Positions 46,728 through 54,645 of a stretch of DNA of 64,000 bases are shown here, piece by piece. A program made the translations under genes and the position numbers. The notes under the pieces are model-generated. The model was not told the origin of the DNA and ran no database searches. It was given only the letters and a program-made list of their open reading frames with translations. Origin of the DNA: Pseudomonas sp. S31 (GTDB taxonomy: Bacteria; Pseudomonadota; Gammaproteobacteria; Pseudomonadales; Pseudomonadaceae). The number at the start of each line of letters is the position of its first letter. Positions within the stretch are counted from its first letter, which is position 1. The stretch spans positions 62,001-126,000 of the forward strand of contig NZ_JACVVE010000013.1 of the NCBI RefSeq assembly GCF_016648105.1, read 5' to 3'.

Positions 46728-48055
46728 ATTCCGTCATAGTCGTCGACGACGAAGCCAGTATCCGCGCCGCCGTCGAGCAGTGGTTGAGCCTGTCCGGCTT
46801 CAGCGTCCAGCTGTTCGCCCGCGCCGAGGACTGCCTGGCCCAGTTGCCCCGGCACTTTCCCGGCGTGGTGATCAGCGATGTACGCATGCCGGGCATGGAT
46901 GGCCTGCAACTGCTCGAGCGCCTGCGCGGCGATGACCCCGACCTGCCGGTGATCCTGCTCACCGGCCACGGCGACGTGCCGATGGCGGTCGAGGCCATGC
47001 GCAACGGGGCCTATGACTTCCTGGAAAAACCCTTCACCCCGCAGCACCTGCTGGGCAGCCTGCGCCGCGCCCTGGAAAAGCGCCAGCTGGTGTTGGAGAA
47101 CCGCCGCCTGCATGAGCAGGCCGACCTCAAGTCGCGCCTGGAGACCACCCTGTTGGGCATGTCCCAAGGCCTGCAACAGTTGCGCCGGCAGGTGCTGGAC
47201 CTGGCCACCCTGCCGGTCAACGTGCTCATCCGCGGTGAAACCGGCAGCGGCAAGGAGCGCGTTGCGCGTTGCCTGCATGACTTCGGCCCGCGTGCCGACA
47301 AGCCCTTCGTCGCGCTCAATTGCGCGGCCATCCCCGAAACGCTGTTCGAGGCCGAGTTGTTCGGCCACGAGAGCGGTGCGTTCACGGGCGCCCAAGGCAA
47401 GCGCATCGGCAAGCTGGAGTATGCCAACGGCGGCACGCTGTTCCTCGACGAGATCGAGAGCATGCCCCTGGCCCAGCAGGCCAAGTTGCTCAGGGTGATC
47501 CAGGAACAGAAACTGGAGCGGCTGGGGGCCAACCAGAGCATCAGCGTCGACCTGCGGATCATTGCCGCGACCAAGCCCGACCTGCTCGAAGAGGCCCGTG
47601 CCGGGCGTTTTCGCGAAGACCTCGCCTATCGCCTGAACGTTGCCGAACTGCGCCTGGCGCCGCTGCGCGAGCGTCGTGAAGACATCCCGCTGCTGTTCGA
47701 GCACTTCGCCCAGGCAGCGGCCGAACGCCTGGGCCGCAGCGCCCCGCCACTGTCGGGGCCGCAGCTGGCGCAACTGCTGGTGCACGAATGGCCGGGCAAT
47801 GTACGCGAGCTGGCCAATGCAGCAGAGCGCCATGCCCTGGGGCTGGGCGGGGTGAACATCGAGGTGGCCCCAGCCGGGCCGTCACTGGCCGAGCAGATGG
47901 AATCGTTCGAGGCGCAATGCTTGCGCGCGGCGTTGCGCCAACATGCTGGTGAAATAAAGGCTGTGATGGAAACGTTGCAGCTACCCCGGCGCACGTTGAA
48001 CGAGAAGATGCAGCGCCATGGGCTGGTGCGAGAGGATTATCTCGATCGCGGATAG
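46721..48055 (+). CDS. dctD: Sigma-54-dependent response regulator (DctD family)
   Basis: 444 residues: receiver domain with Asp53 (VISDVRMPGMDG), a sigma-54 AAA+ domain with GETGSGKER (Walker A) and the sigma-54 contact loop GAFTGA, and a Fis-type HTH near the end (METLQLPRRTLNEKM). It is phosphorylated by the kinase encoded just before and should activate the -24/-12 promoter of the permease gene downstream. Confidence 0.93.
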
Positions 48056-48220
48056 GCGGTTTTTTGCTCACCCAAGCACACTGGTAAGCGGAAAACCGCT
48101 CATCTCCCGCGATCGTGGATGCGATTGAGAGCTTCGCAAGTAAACCCGCTCCTACAGGCGAGCGCGCTGTGGCGGGGGTTTGGCGCTCGTCGCCCTTGAA
48201 TGGAACACCTGCGCACTCAT

Positions 48221-48237
48221 TTGGCACACCTTCTGCA
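48221..48237 (+). promoter_or_regulatory. Sigma-54 (-24/-12) promoter of the permease gene
   Basis: TTGGCACACCTTCTGCA has GG at 48223-48224 and GC at 48235-48236, with the exact 12-bp spacing between them (consensus TGGCAC-N5-TTGCW). The gene start is 60 nt downstream. The sigma-54 activator DctD is encoded immediately upstream. Confidence 0.82.
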
Positions 48238-48296
48238 ATTGCTCAGGCAAGCTGCGCCTTGGCGCGCTCCACAAAAACAACGAGAAGGTATCCCTG

Positions 48297-49616
48297 ATGG
48301 ATAACGCCACCTCCCTGCCAGCCGGGGCGGCCATCGCGCCCGCCGCTGAAAAGTCCACCGCCAGCCGCCTGAAGTCGATCTTCAGTGGCTCGATCGGCAA
48401 CATGGTCGAGTGGTACGACTGGTACGTCTACGCTGCATTCTCCCTGTATTTCGCCAAGGCCTTCTTCCCTGCAGGCGACACCACCGCGCAATTGCTGAAC
48501 ACCGCCGCGATCTTCGCCGTGGGCTTCCTGATGCGCCCGATTGGCGGCTGGTTGATGGGCCTGTACGCCGACCGCAAAGGCCGCAAGGCCGCACTGATGG
48601 CCTCGGTACTGCTCATGTGCGCGGGCTCGCTGGTCATCGCCCTGACGCCAGGCTATGAAACCATCGGCGTCGCCGCGCCGATCCTGCTGGTTCTCGCACG
48701 TCTGCTGCAGGGCCTGTCGGTAGGCGGCGAGTATGGCACATCGGCCACCTACCTCAGCGAGATGGCCAGCAAGGAACGCCGCGGCTTCTTCTCCAGCTTC
48801 CAGTACGTGACACTGATTTCCGGCCAGCTCATCGCCCTTGCCGTGCTGATCATCCTGCAGCAGACGCTGACCACCGAGCAGCTGTATGCCTGGGGCTGGC
48901 GCGTACCCTTCGTGATCGGTGCACTGTGCGCGGTGGTGGCGCTGTATCTGCGCCGCGGCATGGAAGAAACCGCCTCCTTCACCAAGAAGGAAAAGGCCAA
49001 GGAAAGCCTGATGCGTACCCTGATGCGCCACCCCAAGGAATTGCTCACCGTGGTCGGCCTGACCATGGGCGGCACCCTGGCTTTCTATACCTACACCACG
49101 TACATGCAGAAGTACCTGGTCAACACGGTAGGCATGAGCATCAGCGACTCCACCACCATCTCGGCGGCCACGCTGTTCCTGTTCATGTGCCTGCAACCGG
49201 TGATCGGCGGCCTGTCGGACAAGATCGGCCGTCGTCCGATCCTGATCGCCTTCGGGGTACTGGGCACGCTGTTCACCGTGCCTATCCTCAGCACCTTGCA
49301 CACCATCCAGAGCTGGTGGGGGGCGTTCTTCCTGATCATGGCGGCGCTGATCATCGTCAGCGGCTACACCTCGATCAACGCGGTGGTCAAGGCCGAGCTG
49401 TTCCCTACCGAAATCCGCGCCCTGGGTGTCGGCCTGCCCTACGCGCTGACCGTGTCGATCTTCGGCGGCACCGCTGAGTACGTGGCCCTGTGGTTCAAGA
49501 GCATTGGCATGGAGACGGGCTTCTACTGGTACGTCACGGCCTGCATCGCCTGCTCGCTGCTGGTCTATGCGACCATGAAAGACACCAAGCAGCATTCACG
49601 GATCAACACTGACTGA
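48297..49616 (+). CDS. kgtP: MFS metabolite:H+ symporter (alpha-ketoglutarate/dicarboxylate permease type)
   Basis: 439 residues from MDNATSLPAG with GAGAAGG upstream. Twelve membrane segments. Metabolite/H+ symporter marks: GNMVEWYDWYVYAAFSLYFA, GWLMGLYADRKGRKAAL, RLLQGLSVGGEYGTSATYL and GLPYALTVSIFGGTAEYVAL. These match KgtP more than ShiA or ProP by the N-terminus. It imports alpha-ketoglutarate or a similar acid. Regulation by DctBD and sigma-54 is inferred from the site upstream. A terminator follows. Confidence 0.88.
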   Translation: MDNATSLPAGAAIAPAAEKSTASRLKSIFSGSIGNMVEWYDWYVYAAFSLYFAKAFFPAGDTTAQLLNTAAIFAVGFLMRPIGGWLMGLYADRKGRKAALMASVLLMCAGSLVIALTPGYETIGVAAPILLVLARLLQGLSVGGEYGTSATYLSEMASKERRGFFSSFQYVTLISGQLIALAVLIILQQTLTTEQLYAWGWRVPFVIGALCAVVALYLRRGMEETASFTKKEKAKESLMRTLMRHPKELLTVVGLTMGGTLAFYTYTTYMQKYLVNTVGMSISDSTTISAATLFLFMCLQPVIGGLSDKIGRRPILIAFGVLGTLFTVPILSTLHTIQSWWGAFFLIMAALIIVSGYTSINAVVKAELFPTEIRALGVGLPYALTVSIFGGTAEYVALWFKSIGMETGFYWYVTACIACSLLVYATMKDTKQHSRINTD

Positions 49617-49639
49617 TTGTGTCGTAGCCGCATATGAAA

Positions 49640-49670
49640 GGGGCGCCCGGTAACAGGGACGCCCTTTTTT
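49640..49670 (+). terminator. Terminator of the permease gene
   Basis: GGGCG and CGCCC (14-nt loop) followed by TTTTTT (49665-49670), 24 nt after the stop codon. Confidence 0.75.
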
Positions 49671-49690
49671 ATGCGTGTTCAACCGCCCAT

Positions 49691-49717
49691 GAGCCGAATA
49701 ATGGGATTAATCGGCTC
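49691..49717 (+). promoter_or_regulatory. Interrupted palindrome upstream of fic
   Basis: GAGCCGA (49691-49697) and TCGGCTC (49711-49717) flank an inner inverted pair TAAT-GGG-ATTA, with a single mismatch between. The site ends 19 nt before the fic start. It fits an operator, perhaps for the wHTH at the C-terminus of the Fic protein. Confidence 0.55.
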
Positions 49718-49736
49718 ACCGTCAATCGAGGCAACC

Positions 49737-50876
49737 ATGAACACACCCTATTGGATCTGGCAGCAACCAGACTGGCCGGATTTCAAGTGGCAAGGCTCTG
49801 CATTGGCCCCACTGCTACGTCGCTGCGTGGAAGCCCAAGGCCGCCTACTCGGAAAAATGGGAGCCGTCGATGAGCTCAATGAATGCCAGAACGTCCTCGA
49901 TAACCTTCTACAGAACATCGTCACGTCCTCCGCGATCGAAGGTGAGCAACTGAACGTGGGCTCCGTCCGCTCCTCACTCGCCCGCCGCCTGGGCATGGGC
50001 GAGCAAAGCGCAACCACCGCCCGCAGTGAAGGCCTTGCAGAACTCATGCTCGATGCCACCCAGGGCTACGACCAGCCGTTGACCTTGCAGCGTTTGTTCA
50101 CTTGGCATCGCTGGCTGTTTCCAGAGCACGACCACACACTGTCCAAGCCTCTACTCGTCGGGCAGTTACGGGACGAAGCACCGATGCAGGTGATCTCCGG
50201 TCGCATCGACAAGCCTACGGTGCATTTCGAAGCCCCACCGCGTGCAGTACTGGAAGCCCAGCTGGAGCGCTTTCTCGGCTGGTTTGCCTCAAGCCGCCAC
50301 AACCCTGGGCTTGACCCGCTATTGCGTGCAGGCATCGCGCACTTTTGGTTCGTGACCTTGCACCCCTTCGATGATGGCAATGGCCGGTTGACCCGAGCCC
50401 TGACCGACCTTGCCCTCGCTCAGAGTGAACGCCAATCCATCCGTTTCTACGCCATGTCCACGAGCATTCTCGATGATCGAGCTGGCTACTACCGGATACT
50501 CGAAAGTAGCCAGAAGGGTGGCCTGGATATCACCTCCTGGCTGACCTGGTTCCTCGACACGCTACTGTGTAGCCTCGAACAGGCATTGCTGCGCATCGAC
50601 CGGATACTGGTCAAGTCGAGGTTTTGGAATGCGCACCGTGCCGACGGTCTGCGCCCCGAACAGACAAAAGTGCTCAACCGTCTACTCGATGGCGGGCCAA
50701 AGGGCTTCGAGAATGGCATCAATGCCGCGCAGTATCAGGCTGTCGCGAAGGTTTCCAAAGCTACCGCCACTCGCCACCTGACCGAGCTGCTCGAAAAGGA
50801 CTGCCTGGTTCGACTCGAGGGTGGCGGTCGTAGCACGCGCTACCAGATCAACACTCGAGACATCTCCAACGCCTGA
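49737..50876 (+). CDS. Fic/DOC-family protein with DUF4172 and winged HTH
   Basis: 379 residues from MNTPYWIWQQPDW with GAGG upstream. N-terminal DUF4172-type start; inhibitory motif SSAIEG (64-69, (S/T)xxxE(G/N)); Fic active site HPFDDGNGRLTR (209-220), all key residues present; C-terminal winged helix (AQYQAVAKVSKATATRHLTE). Fic enzymes AMPylate or otherwise modify target proteins; the in-cis inhibitory helix marks class II, normally auto-inhibited. A transcriptional role for the wHTH is inferred. Single gene with its own terminator. Confidence 0.93.
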   Translation: MNTPYWIWQQPDWPDFKWQGSALAPLLRRCVEAQGRLLGKMGAVDELNECQNVLDNLLQNIVTSSAIEGEQLNVGSVRSSLARRLGMGEQSATTARSEGLAELMLDATQGYDQPLTLQRLFTWHRWLFPEHDHTLSKPLLVGQLRDEAPMQVISGRIDKPTVHFEAPPRAVLEAQLERFLGWFASSRHNPGLDPLLRAGIAHFWFVTLHPFDDGNGRLTRALTDLALAQSERQSIRFYAMSTSILDDRAGYYRILESSQKGGLDITSWLTWFLDTLLCSLEQALLRIDRILVKSRFWNAHRADGLRPEQTKVLNRLLDGGPKGFENGINAAQYQAVAKVSKATATRHLTELLEKDCLVRLEGGGRSTRYQINTRDISNA

Positions 50877-51051
50877 CATCGAGCGGGTTGCCGCTCATCA
50901 AGTTCGCTCTTAACCCGCCATTAATTCCCATCCGCCATCCTGCAATCGCGGGATGAAGAAATGCGCTCGGCCGGGCTTGCAGTGCTCACGCGCTACCAAC
51001 GCCGCTGTCGCAGGTCATCTGCACGCACACACATCGATTTAATCGATTCTT

Positions 51052-51074
51052 AAGCGCTATTTTTTGCGCTTTTT
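51052..51074 (+). terminator. Possible terminator after fic
   Basis: AAGCGC, 8-nt loop TATTTTTT, GCGCTT, then TTT. It lies 175 nt after the fic stop in an AT-rich stretch. It is short but well formed. Confidence 0.5.
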
Positions 51075-51145
51075 AATCAATTTATTCGGCGTAGGATTAA
51101 ACCCATAGAAACAAACAACCTCTCGCCCCCAAAGGAGCACCGACC

Positions 51146-51469
51146 ATGAAAAACAAACTGATCCTTACCCTGGCTCTCTCGGCATTCGCAGCTGGCGCCT
51201 TCGCCGAAGATGGCTTCGACCGCACCAATGCCCACAACTTCTCCGTGCAAAGCCAGTCGGCAGCCTACGTGGAAGATGGTTTCGACCGCACTGGTGCACA
51301 ACGCTTCGCCGAAGACGGCTTCGACCGCACCGGCGCACAACGCTTCGCCGAAGACGGCTTCGACCGCACTGGCGCACAACGCTTCGCCGAAGACGGCTTC
51401 GACCGCACTGGCGCACAACGCTTCGCCGAAGATGGCTTCGACCGCACCCACGCCCACCGCATCAGCTGA
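51146..51469 (+). CDS. Small secreted tandem-repeat protein (EDGFDRT repeats), unknown function
   Basis: 107 residues: a clean Sec signal peptide (MKNKLILTLALSAFAAGAFA, cleavage after residue 20) and then only repeats. EDGFDRT occurs at residues 21, 43, 56, 69, 82 and 95. From residue 43 the unit is exactly 13 residues, EDGFDRTGAQRFA four times, closing with EDGFDRTHAHRIS. The first copy is followed by a divergent 15-residue spacer. A strong AAAGGAG ribosome-binding site precedes the ATG. The mature protein is acidic with regular Arg and aromatic residues. No known family is recognised. The gap upstream (269 nt) is AT-rich; a clear promoter was not identified. Confidence 0.85.
   Translation: MKNKLILTLALSAFAAGAFAEDGFDRTNAHNFSVQSQSAAYVEDGFDRTGAQRFAEDGFDRTGAQRFAEDGFDRTGAQRFAEDGFDRTGAQRFAEDGFDRTHAHRIS
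51272..51466 (+). repeat. Five in-frame 39-bp tandem repeats
   Basis: Units start at 51272, 51311, 51350, 51389 and 51428. The core GAAGACGGCTTCGACCGCAC is nearly identical in all, with synonymous differences at few sites, so the array expanded recently or is homogenised. It lies entirely in the secreted repeat protein. Confidence 0.95.
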
Positions 51470-51487
51470 TCCCTGATGCGCGTCCCC

Positions 51488-51506
51488 AGCCCGGCTTGTC
51501 CGGGCT
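51488..51506 (+). terminator. Hairpin after the repeat-protein gene
   Basis: AGCCCGG-CTTGT-CCGGGCT, a 7-bp perfect stem 18 nt after the stop, followed by TGATCATTT. The T-run is weak. Confidence 0.5.
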
Positions 51507-51584
51507 TGATCATTTCCAGCCGGCCTCAGGCTTGGCACACTAGGCACCTCGTCCCCAAGAGGTGGGCCTTCCGGCCCAAAGCCG

Positions 51585-52190
51585 ATGTACTACTACGAAC
51601 CCGCCAAAGGCCACGGCCTGCCCCATGACCCGTTCAACGCCATCGTCGGCCCGCGCCCGATCGGTTGGATCTCCTCGCAGGATCGCGAAGGCCGGCTGAA
51701 CCTGGCGCCGTACAGTTTCTTCAATGCCTTCAACTACATCCCACCGATCATCGGTTTCTGCAGCGTCGGGCGCAAAGACAGCCTGAACAATATCGAGCAG
51801 ACCGGCGAGTTCGTCTGGAACCTGGCCACCCGTCCGTTGGCCGAGCAGATGAACCAGAGCTGCGCGGCCGTTGCCGCGGACGTGAACGAGTTCGAGTTGA
51901 GCGGCCTGACTGCCACGCCGTCGAGCATCGTCAAGGTGCCGCGCGTGGGGGAAACTCCGGTAGCCTTCGAGTGCAAGGTGAGCCAGATCGTGCAGCTCAA
52001 GCGTGCCGACCAGGAGCCGGTGCCGAGCTGGCTGATCCTCGGCGAAGTGGTGGCGGTGCACATCGCCGAGCACCTGCTCAAGGATGGCATTTACGATACT
52101 GCTGCCGCCGAGCCGATCCTGCGTGGTGGTGGCCCGGCGGACTATTTCGAGCTGGGAAATCTGTTCAAGATGCGCCGGCCCCAGGTGTGA
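51585..52190 (+). CDS. Flavin reductase-like FMN-binding split-barrel protein
   Basis: 201 residues. The family start is clear: RPIGWISSQDREGRLNLAPYSFFNAFNYIPP, quoted in part as GRLNLAPYSFFNAFNYIPP, and GEFVWNLATRPLAEQMN. It belongs to the DIM6/NTAB group that binds FMN; the substrate or partner oxygenase is unknown. No obvious operon partner. Confidence 0.88.
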   Translation: MYYYEPAKGHGLPHDPFNAIVGPRPIGWISSQDREGRLNLAPYSFFNAFNYIPPIIGFCSVGRKDSLNNIEQTGEFVWNLATRPLAEQMNQSCAAVAADVNEFELSGLTATPSSIVKVPRVGETPVAFECKVSQIVQLKRADQEPVPSWLILGEVVAVHIAEHLLKDGIYDTAAAEPILRGGGPADYFELGNLFKMRRPQV

Positions 52191-52203
52191 CGGACAACGC
52201 CGA

Positions 52204-52437
52204 TCACCAGATCAGTTCACCTTCCTCGCCCACGCTCTGCAGGCGTTGCAGCTCGGCGCAGGCGGCCTCGTCGGCCGCCATGGCACTGTTGAATACCTGG
52301 CCGTCGAGCACCTTGTGAAAACGCGGCGCGCCGCCCAGGTGCAGGGCCTTGACCGCGATAGCGGCGTTGTAGCCACCCCCTTCCACCGGAACCATCGCCG
52401 AAACCGCTTCGAAGTGCGGGAATTCTCTACGTGCCAT
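52204..52437 (-). CDS. Conserved small hypothetical protein
   Basis: 77 residues from MARREFPHFEAVSAMVP; the ATG at 52437 has GGAAAG upstream. No motif is recognisable beyond GGYNAAIAVKALHLGGAPRF. I recall similar short proteins in pseudomonads but cannot assign a family. Longer in-frame starts upstream have no ribosome-binding site. Confidence 0.65.
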   Translation of the reverse strand: MARREFPHFEAVSAMVPVEGGGYNAAIAVKALHLGGAPRFHKVLDGQVFNSAMAADEAACAELQRLQSVGEEGELIW

Positions 52438-52562
52438 GTTGCTTTCCGCTTGATTGATCGAGGGGCGGCATCTTACTTCATTTGCCTGCCCTGGCCTCAT
52501 CGCTGGGAAGGGCAATGCGCGCGGGTGGGTTTGCCGGCGAGGCGGCCAAAACGAGCCCCGCA

Positions 52563-52856
52563 TCAATTGAAGGTCTGCAGATCCAGGCTGCGCACCACCT
52601 GCGCCTGCACCAGCTCACCGAACACGTCGAGGGTGGGCGAGGCGAAGTAGCCACTCATCGCCTGCTGGTCGCACCAGCTGCCGCTGAGCAGCCATAGGTC
52701 ATCATCGGCCTGCGAGCGCTGCACGCTGAAGCTCAGGCAGCCCGGGCTGCGCAGCGAAGGTTCGAGCAAGTCGCGCAGGCGCGCGCCGAGCTCGGCCGAA
52801 CGACCGCTGCTGGCACGGATGAAAGCCAGGTGGGTGACCGGTTGTCGTAAGGTCAT
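52563..52856 (-). CDS. Antibiotic biosynthesis monooxygenase (ABM) domain protein
   Basis: 97 residues, a single ABM domain: VTHLAFIRASSGRSAELGARL, LEPSLRSPGCLSFSVQRSQ and WLLSGSWCDQQAMSGYFASP. These small dimeric proteins oxidise quinols or act as heme or aldehyde handling enzymes; the substrate is unknown. Divergent from the AraC gene. Confidence 0.85.
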   Translation of the reverse strand: MTLRQPVTHLAFIRASSGRSAELGARLRDLLEPSLRSPGCLSFSVQRSQADDDLWLLSGSWCDQQAMSGYFASPTLDVFGELVQAQVVRSLDLQTFN

Positions 52857-52939
52857 TGCACGATCTCCTTGAAGCGGGCGGACGTAAAAACCAGGCTGCC
52901 AAGGTTAGGGCCACGCGCGTGCGCCACGTTAGGCCAATA

Positions 52940-52995
52940 CTGCACGCCGATTGCCTGATCCTGCAGCACGACAGGATCAGGCAATCGGCGTGCAG
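52940..52995. repeat. Perfect 24-bp inverted repeat with 8-nt loop
   Basis: The arm at 52940-52963 (CTGCACGCCGATTGCCTGAT plus 4) is the exact reverse complement of 52972-52995, with loop CAGCACGA. It lies in the 217-nt gap between divergent genes (ABM protein and AraC regulator). It lacks the REP core and is not followed by T's. Role unknown. Confidence 0.9.
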
Positions 52996-53073
52996 CTTTC
53001 GACTAGCGCGCGACCGACCCCAAACTTATGCTGCATCGGTCCGCCACGCAGTGATAACGACAGGAACGCCGCC

Positions 53074-53994
53074 ATGACCACAGCCCCGTCCATCGACCCG
53101 ACCCTGGAAGCGCAACGCCAGGAACTGGCCGAGCTGATCCGTCGGCATGCCAGCGAGCCCCATGGGCCGGCATCGGCCATCGACGACCTGTACCTGGTGC
53201 GCTACGTCGAGAATATCCGCTCGGTGCCGACCCTGGCCCAACCCGCCATGTGCATCATGGCCCAGGGCAGCAAGAGCCTGTTCCTGGGTGACGAGCAGTA
53301 CGCCTATGACCCGCTGCACTACATGGTGGTGTCGGTCACCCTGCCGCTCAGCGGCGTGAAGCTCGAGGCCAGCCCGGAAAACCCCTGCTTGGGTATCCGC
53401 CTGGACCTGGACCCGGCCGAAATCAGCCGGCTGATCGCCGAAAGCGGGCCGATGCTGGTGCCCAATCTGCCGTCCGGACGCGGCTTGTACGTGGAACGAA
53501 CCGACCCGCAACTGCTCGATGCGCTGCTGCGGCTGGTTCGCCTGCTGGACTCGCCGCGCGACATCGGCATGCTCGCGCCGCTGATCCGTCGGGAAATTCT
53601 CTATCGTCTGCTGCGTGGGCCGCAGGGTTACCGCCTGTACGAAATCGCCCTGGCCAACAGCCAGACCCACCGCGTCAGCCAGGCCATCACCTGGCTCAAC
53701 GAGAACTTCCAGCAACCCTTGCGCATCGAAGACCTGGCCCGCGAGGTCAACCTCAGCATGTCGACCCTGCACCACCGTTTCAAGGCGGTGACCTCCATGA
53801 GCCCGCTGCAATACCAGAAGCAACTGCGCCTGCAGGAAGCGCGGCGGCTGATGCTCAACGACGGGCTGGAAGCGGCGGTGGCCGCGTACCGAGTGGGCTA
53901 CGAGAGCCCCTCGCAGTTCAGCCGGGAATACAGCCGGCTCTACGGCGCGCCGCCGATCCGCGATGTGGCGCGCCTGCGTGCCAGTGCCAGTTGA
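53074..53994 (+). CDS. AraC-family transcriptional regulator
   Basis: 306 residues from MTTAPSIDPTLEAQ (ACAGGA upstream). AraC_N-type sensor domain (about 30-185, with QPAMCIMAQGSKSLFLGDE) and two C-terminal HTH motifs: IEDLAREVNLSMSTLHHRFK and AVAAYRVGYESPSQFSREYS. This subgroup often controls nearby oxidoreductase genes; here the candidates are the ABM gene upstream or the convergent NAD(P)-binding gene. Confidence 0.92.
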   Translation: MTTAPSIDPTLEAQRQELAELIRRHASEPHGPASAIDDLYLVRYVENIRSVPTLAQPAMCIMAQGSKSLFLGDEQYAYDPLHYMVVSVTLPLSGVKLEASPENPCLGIRLDLDPAEISRLIAESGPMLVPNLPSGRGLYVERTDPQLLDALLRLVRLLDSPRDIGMLAPLIRREILYRLLRGPQGYRLYEIALANSQTHRVSQAITWLNENFQQPLRIEDLAREVNLSMSTLHHRFKAVTSMSPLQYQKQLRLQEARRLMLNDGLEAAVAAYRVGYESPSQFSREYSRLYGAPPIRDVARLRASAS

Positions 53995-54003
53995 GCGCCA
54001 GGC

Positions 54004-54618
54004 TCAGTAACCGACCGTGAAACGCTGGCGCGAATGAGCCGGCTTTTCCAGTTCATCGAGCATGGCGATGGCGAAGTCGGCGAAGGTGATCCAGCTCTTG
54101 CCATCGGCCCCGATCAGCAGGTGGTCCTTGCCCAGCACGTAGTGGCCACGGCGCTCGCCCTCGACGAATTCCGCCGATGGCGACAGGAAAGTCCAGTCCA
54201 GCGTCGGCTCCTGGCGTAGTACGTCGAGAAAGTGCACGCCGGCGCTGGCTTCAGCCTTGTAGGCCTCGGGGAAGTCCGGGCTGTCGATGACCCGATGCCC
54301 GGATGGCAACAGCAAACTGCCCGCCCCACCCACCACCAGCAGGCGCTTGACCCCAGCACGCTTGACCGGCTCGATGATCGCCTGGGGTTCGATAGTCGAG
54401 AAATGCACCGCGCTCAGCACTGCGTCCACACCCGCCACCGCCGCTTGCAGGGCTGCACTATCCTTGGCATCCAGCGCCCTGACGATCACCCCGTCACGCC
54501 CCTGCAGCTTCGAAGGGTCGCGGGCAATGGCCAGCACGCTATGACCTCGGCGCAGCGCCTCTTCCAGCAACTGGCTGCCAGCGCGGCCGGTGGCACCGAT
54601 GATTGCAATCTTGCTCAT
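54004..54618 (-). CDS. NAD(P)-binding atypical SDR protein
   Basis: 204 residues with the nucleotide-binding start IAIIGATGRAGSQLLEEAL and LLVVGGAGSLLL. It is an NmrA/atypical short-chain dehydrogenase-like protein; the substrate is unknown. It follows the metallo-beta-lactamase-fold gene by 27 nt on the same strand and is likely co-transcribed and controlled by the divergent LysR regulator. Confidence 0.88.
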   Translation of the reverse strand: MSKIAIIGATGRAGSQLLEEALRRGHSVLAIARDPSKLQGRDGVIVRALDAKDSAALQAAVAGVDAVLSAVHFSTIEPQAIIEPVKRAGVKRLLVVGGAGSLLLPSGHRVIDSPDFPEAYKAEASAGVHFLDVLRQEPTLDWTFLSPSAEFVEGERRGHYVLGKDHLLIGADGKSWITFADFAIAMLDELEKPAHSRQRFTVGY

Positions 54619-54645
54619 GGGAGACTCTCCATCAGTTGAAAGGAA

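Noticed and set aside
49671..49736. Upstream ATG as start of the fic gene
   Set aside because: It would put the palindrome inside the coding region and has no ribosome-binding site; the ATG at 49737 has GAGG and begins the family's usual WIWQQPDW start.
51272..51466. 39-bp repeats considered as a CRISPR array
   Set aside because: Repeats are directly adjacent without spacers, in frame inside a secreted protein gene, and no cas genes are nearby.
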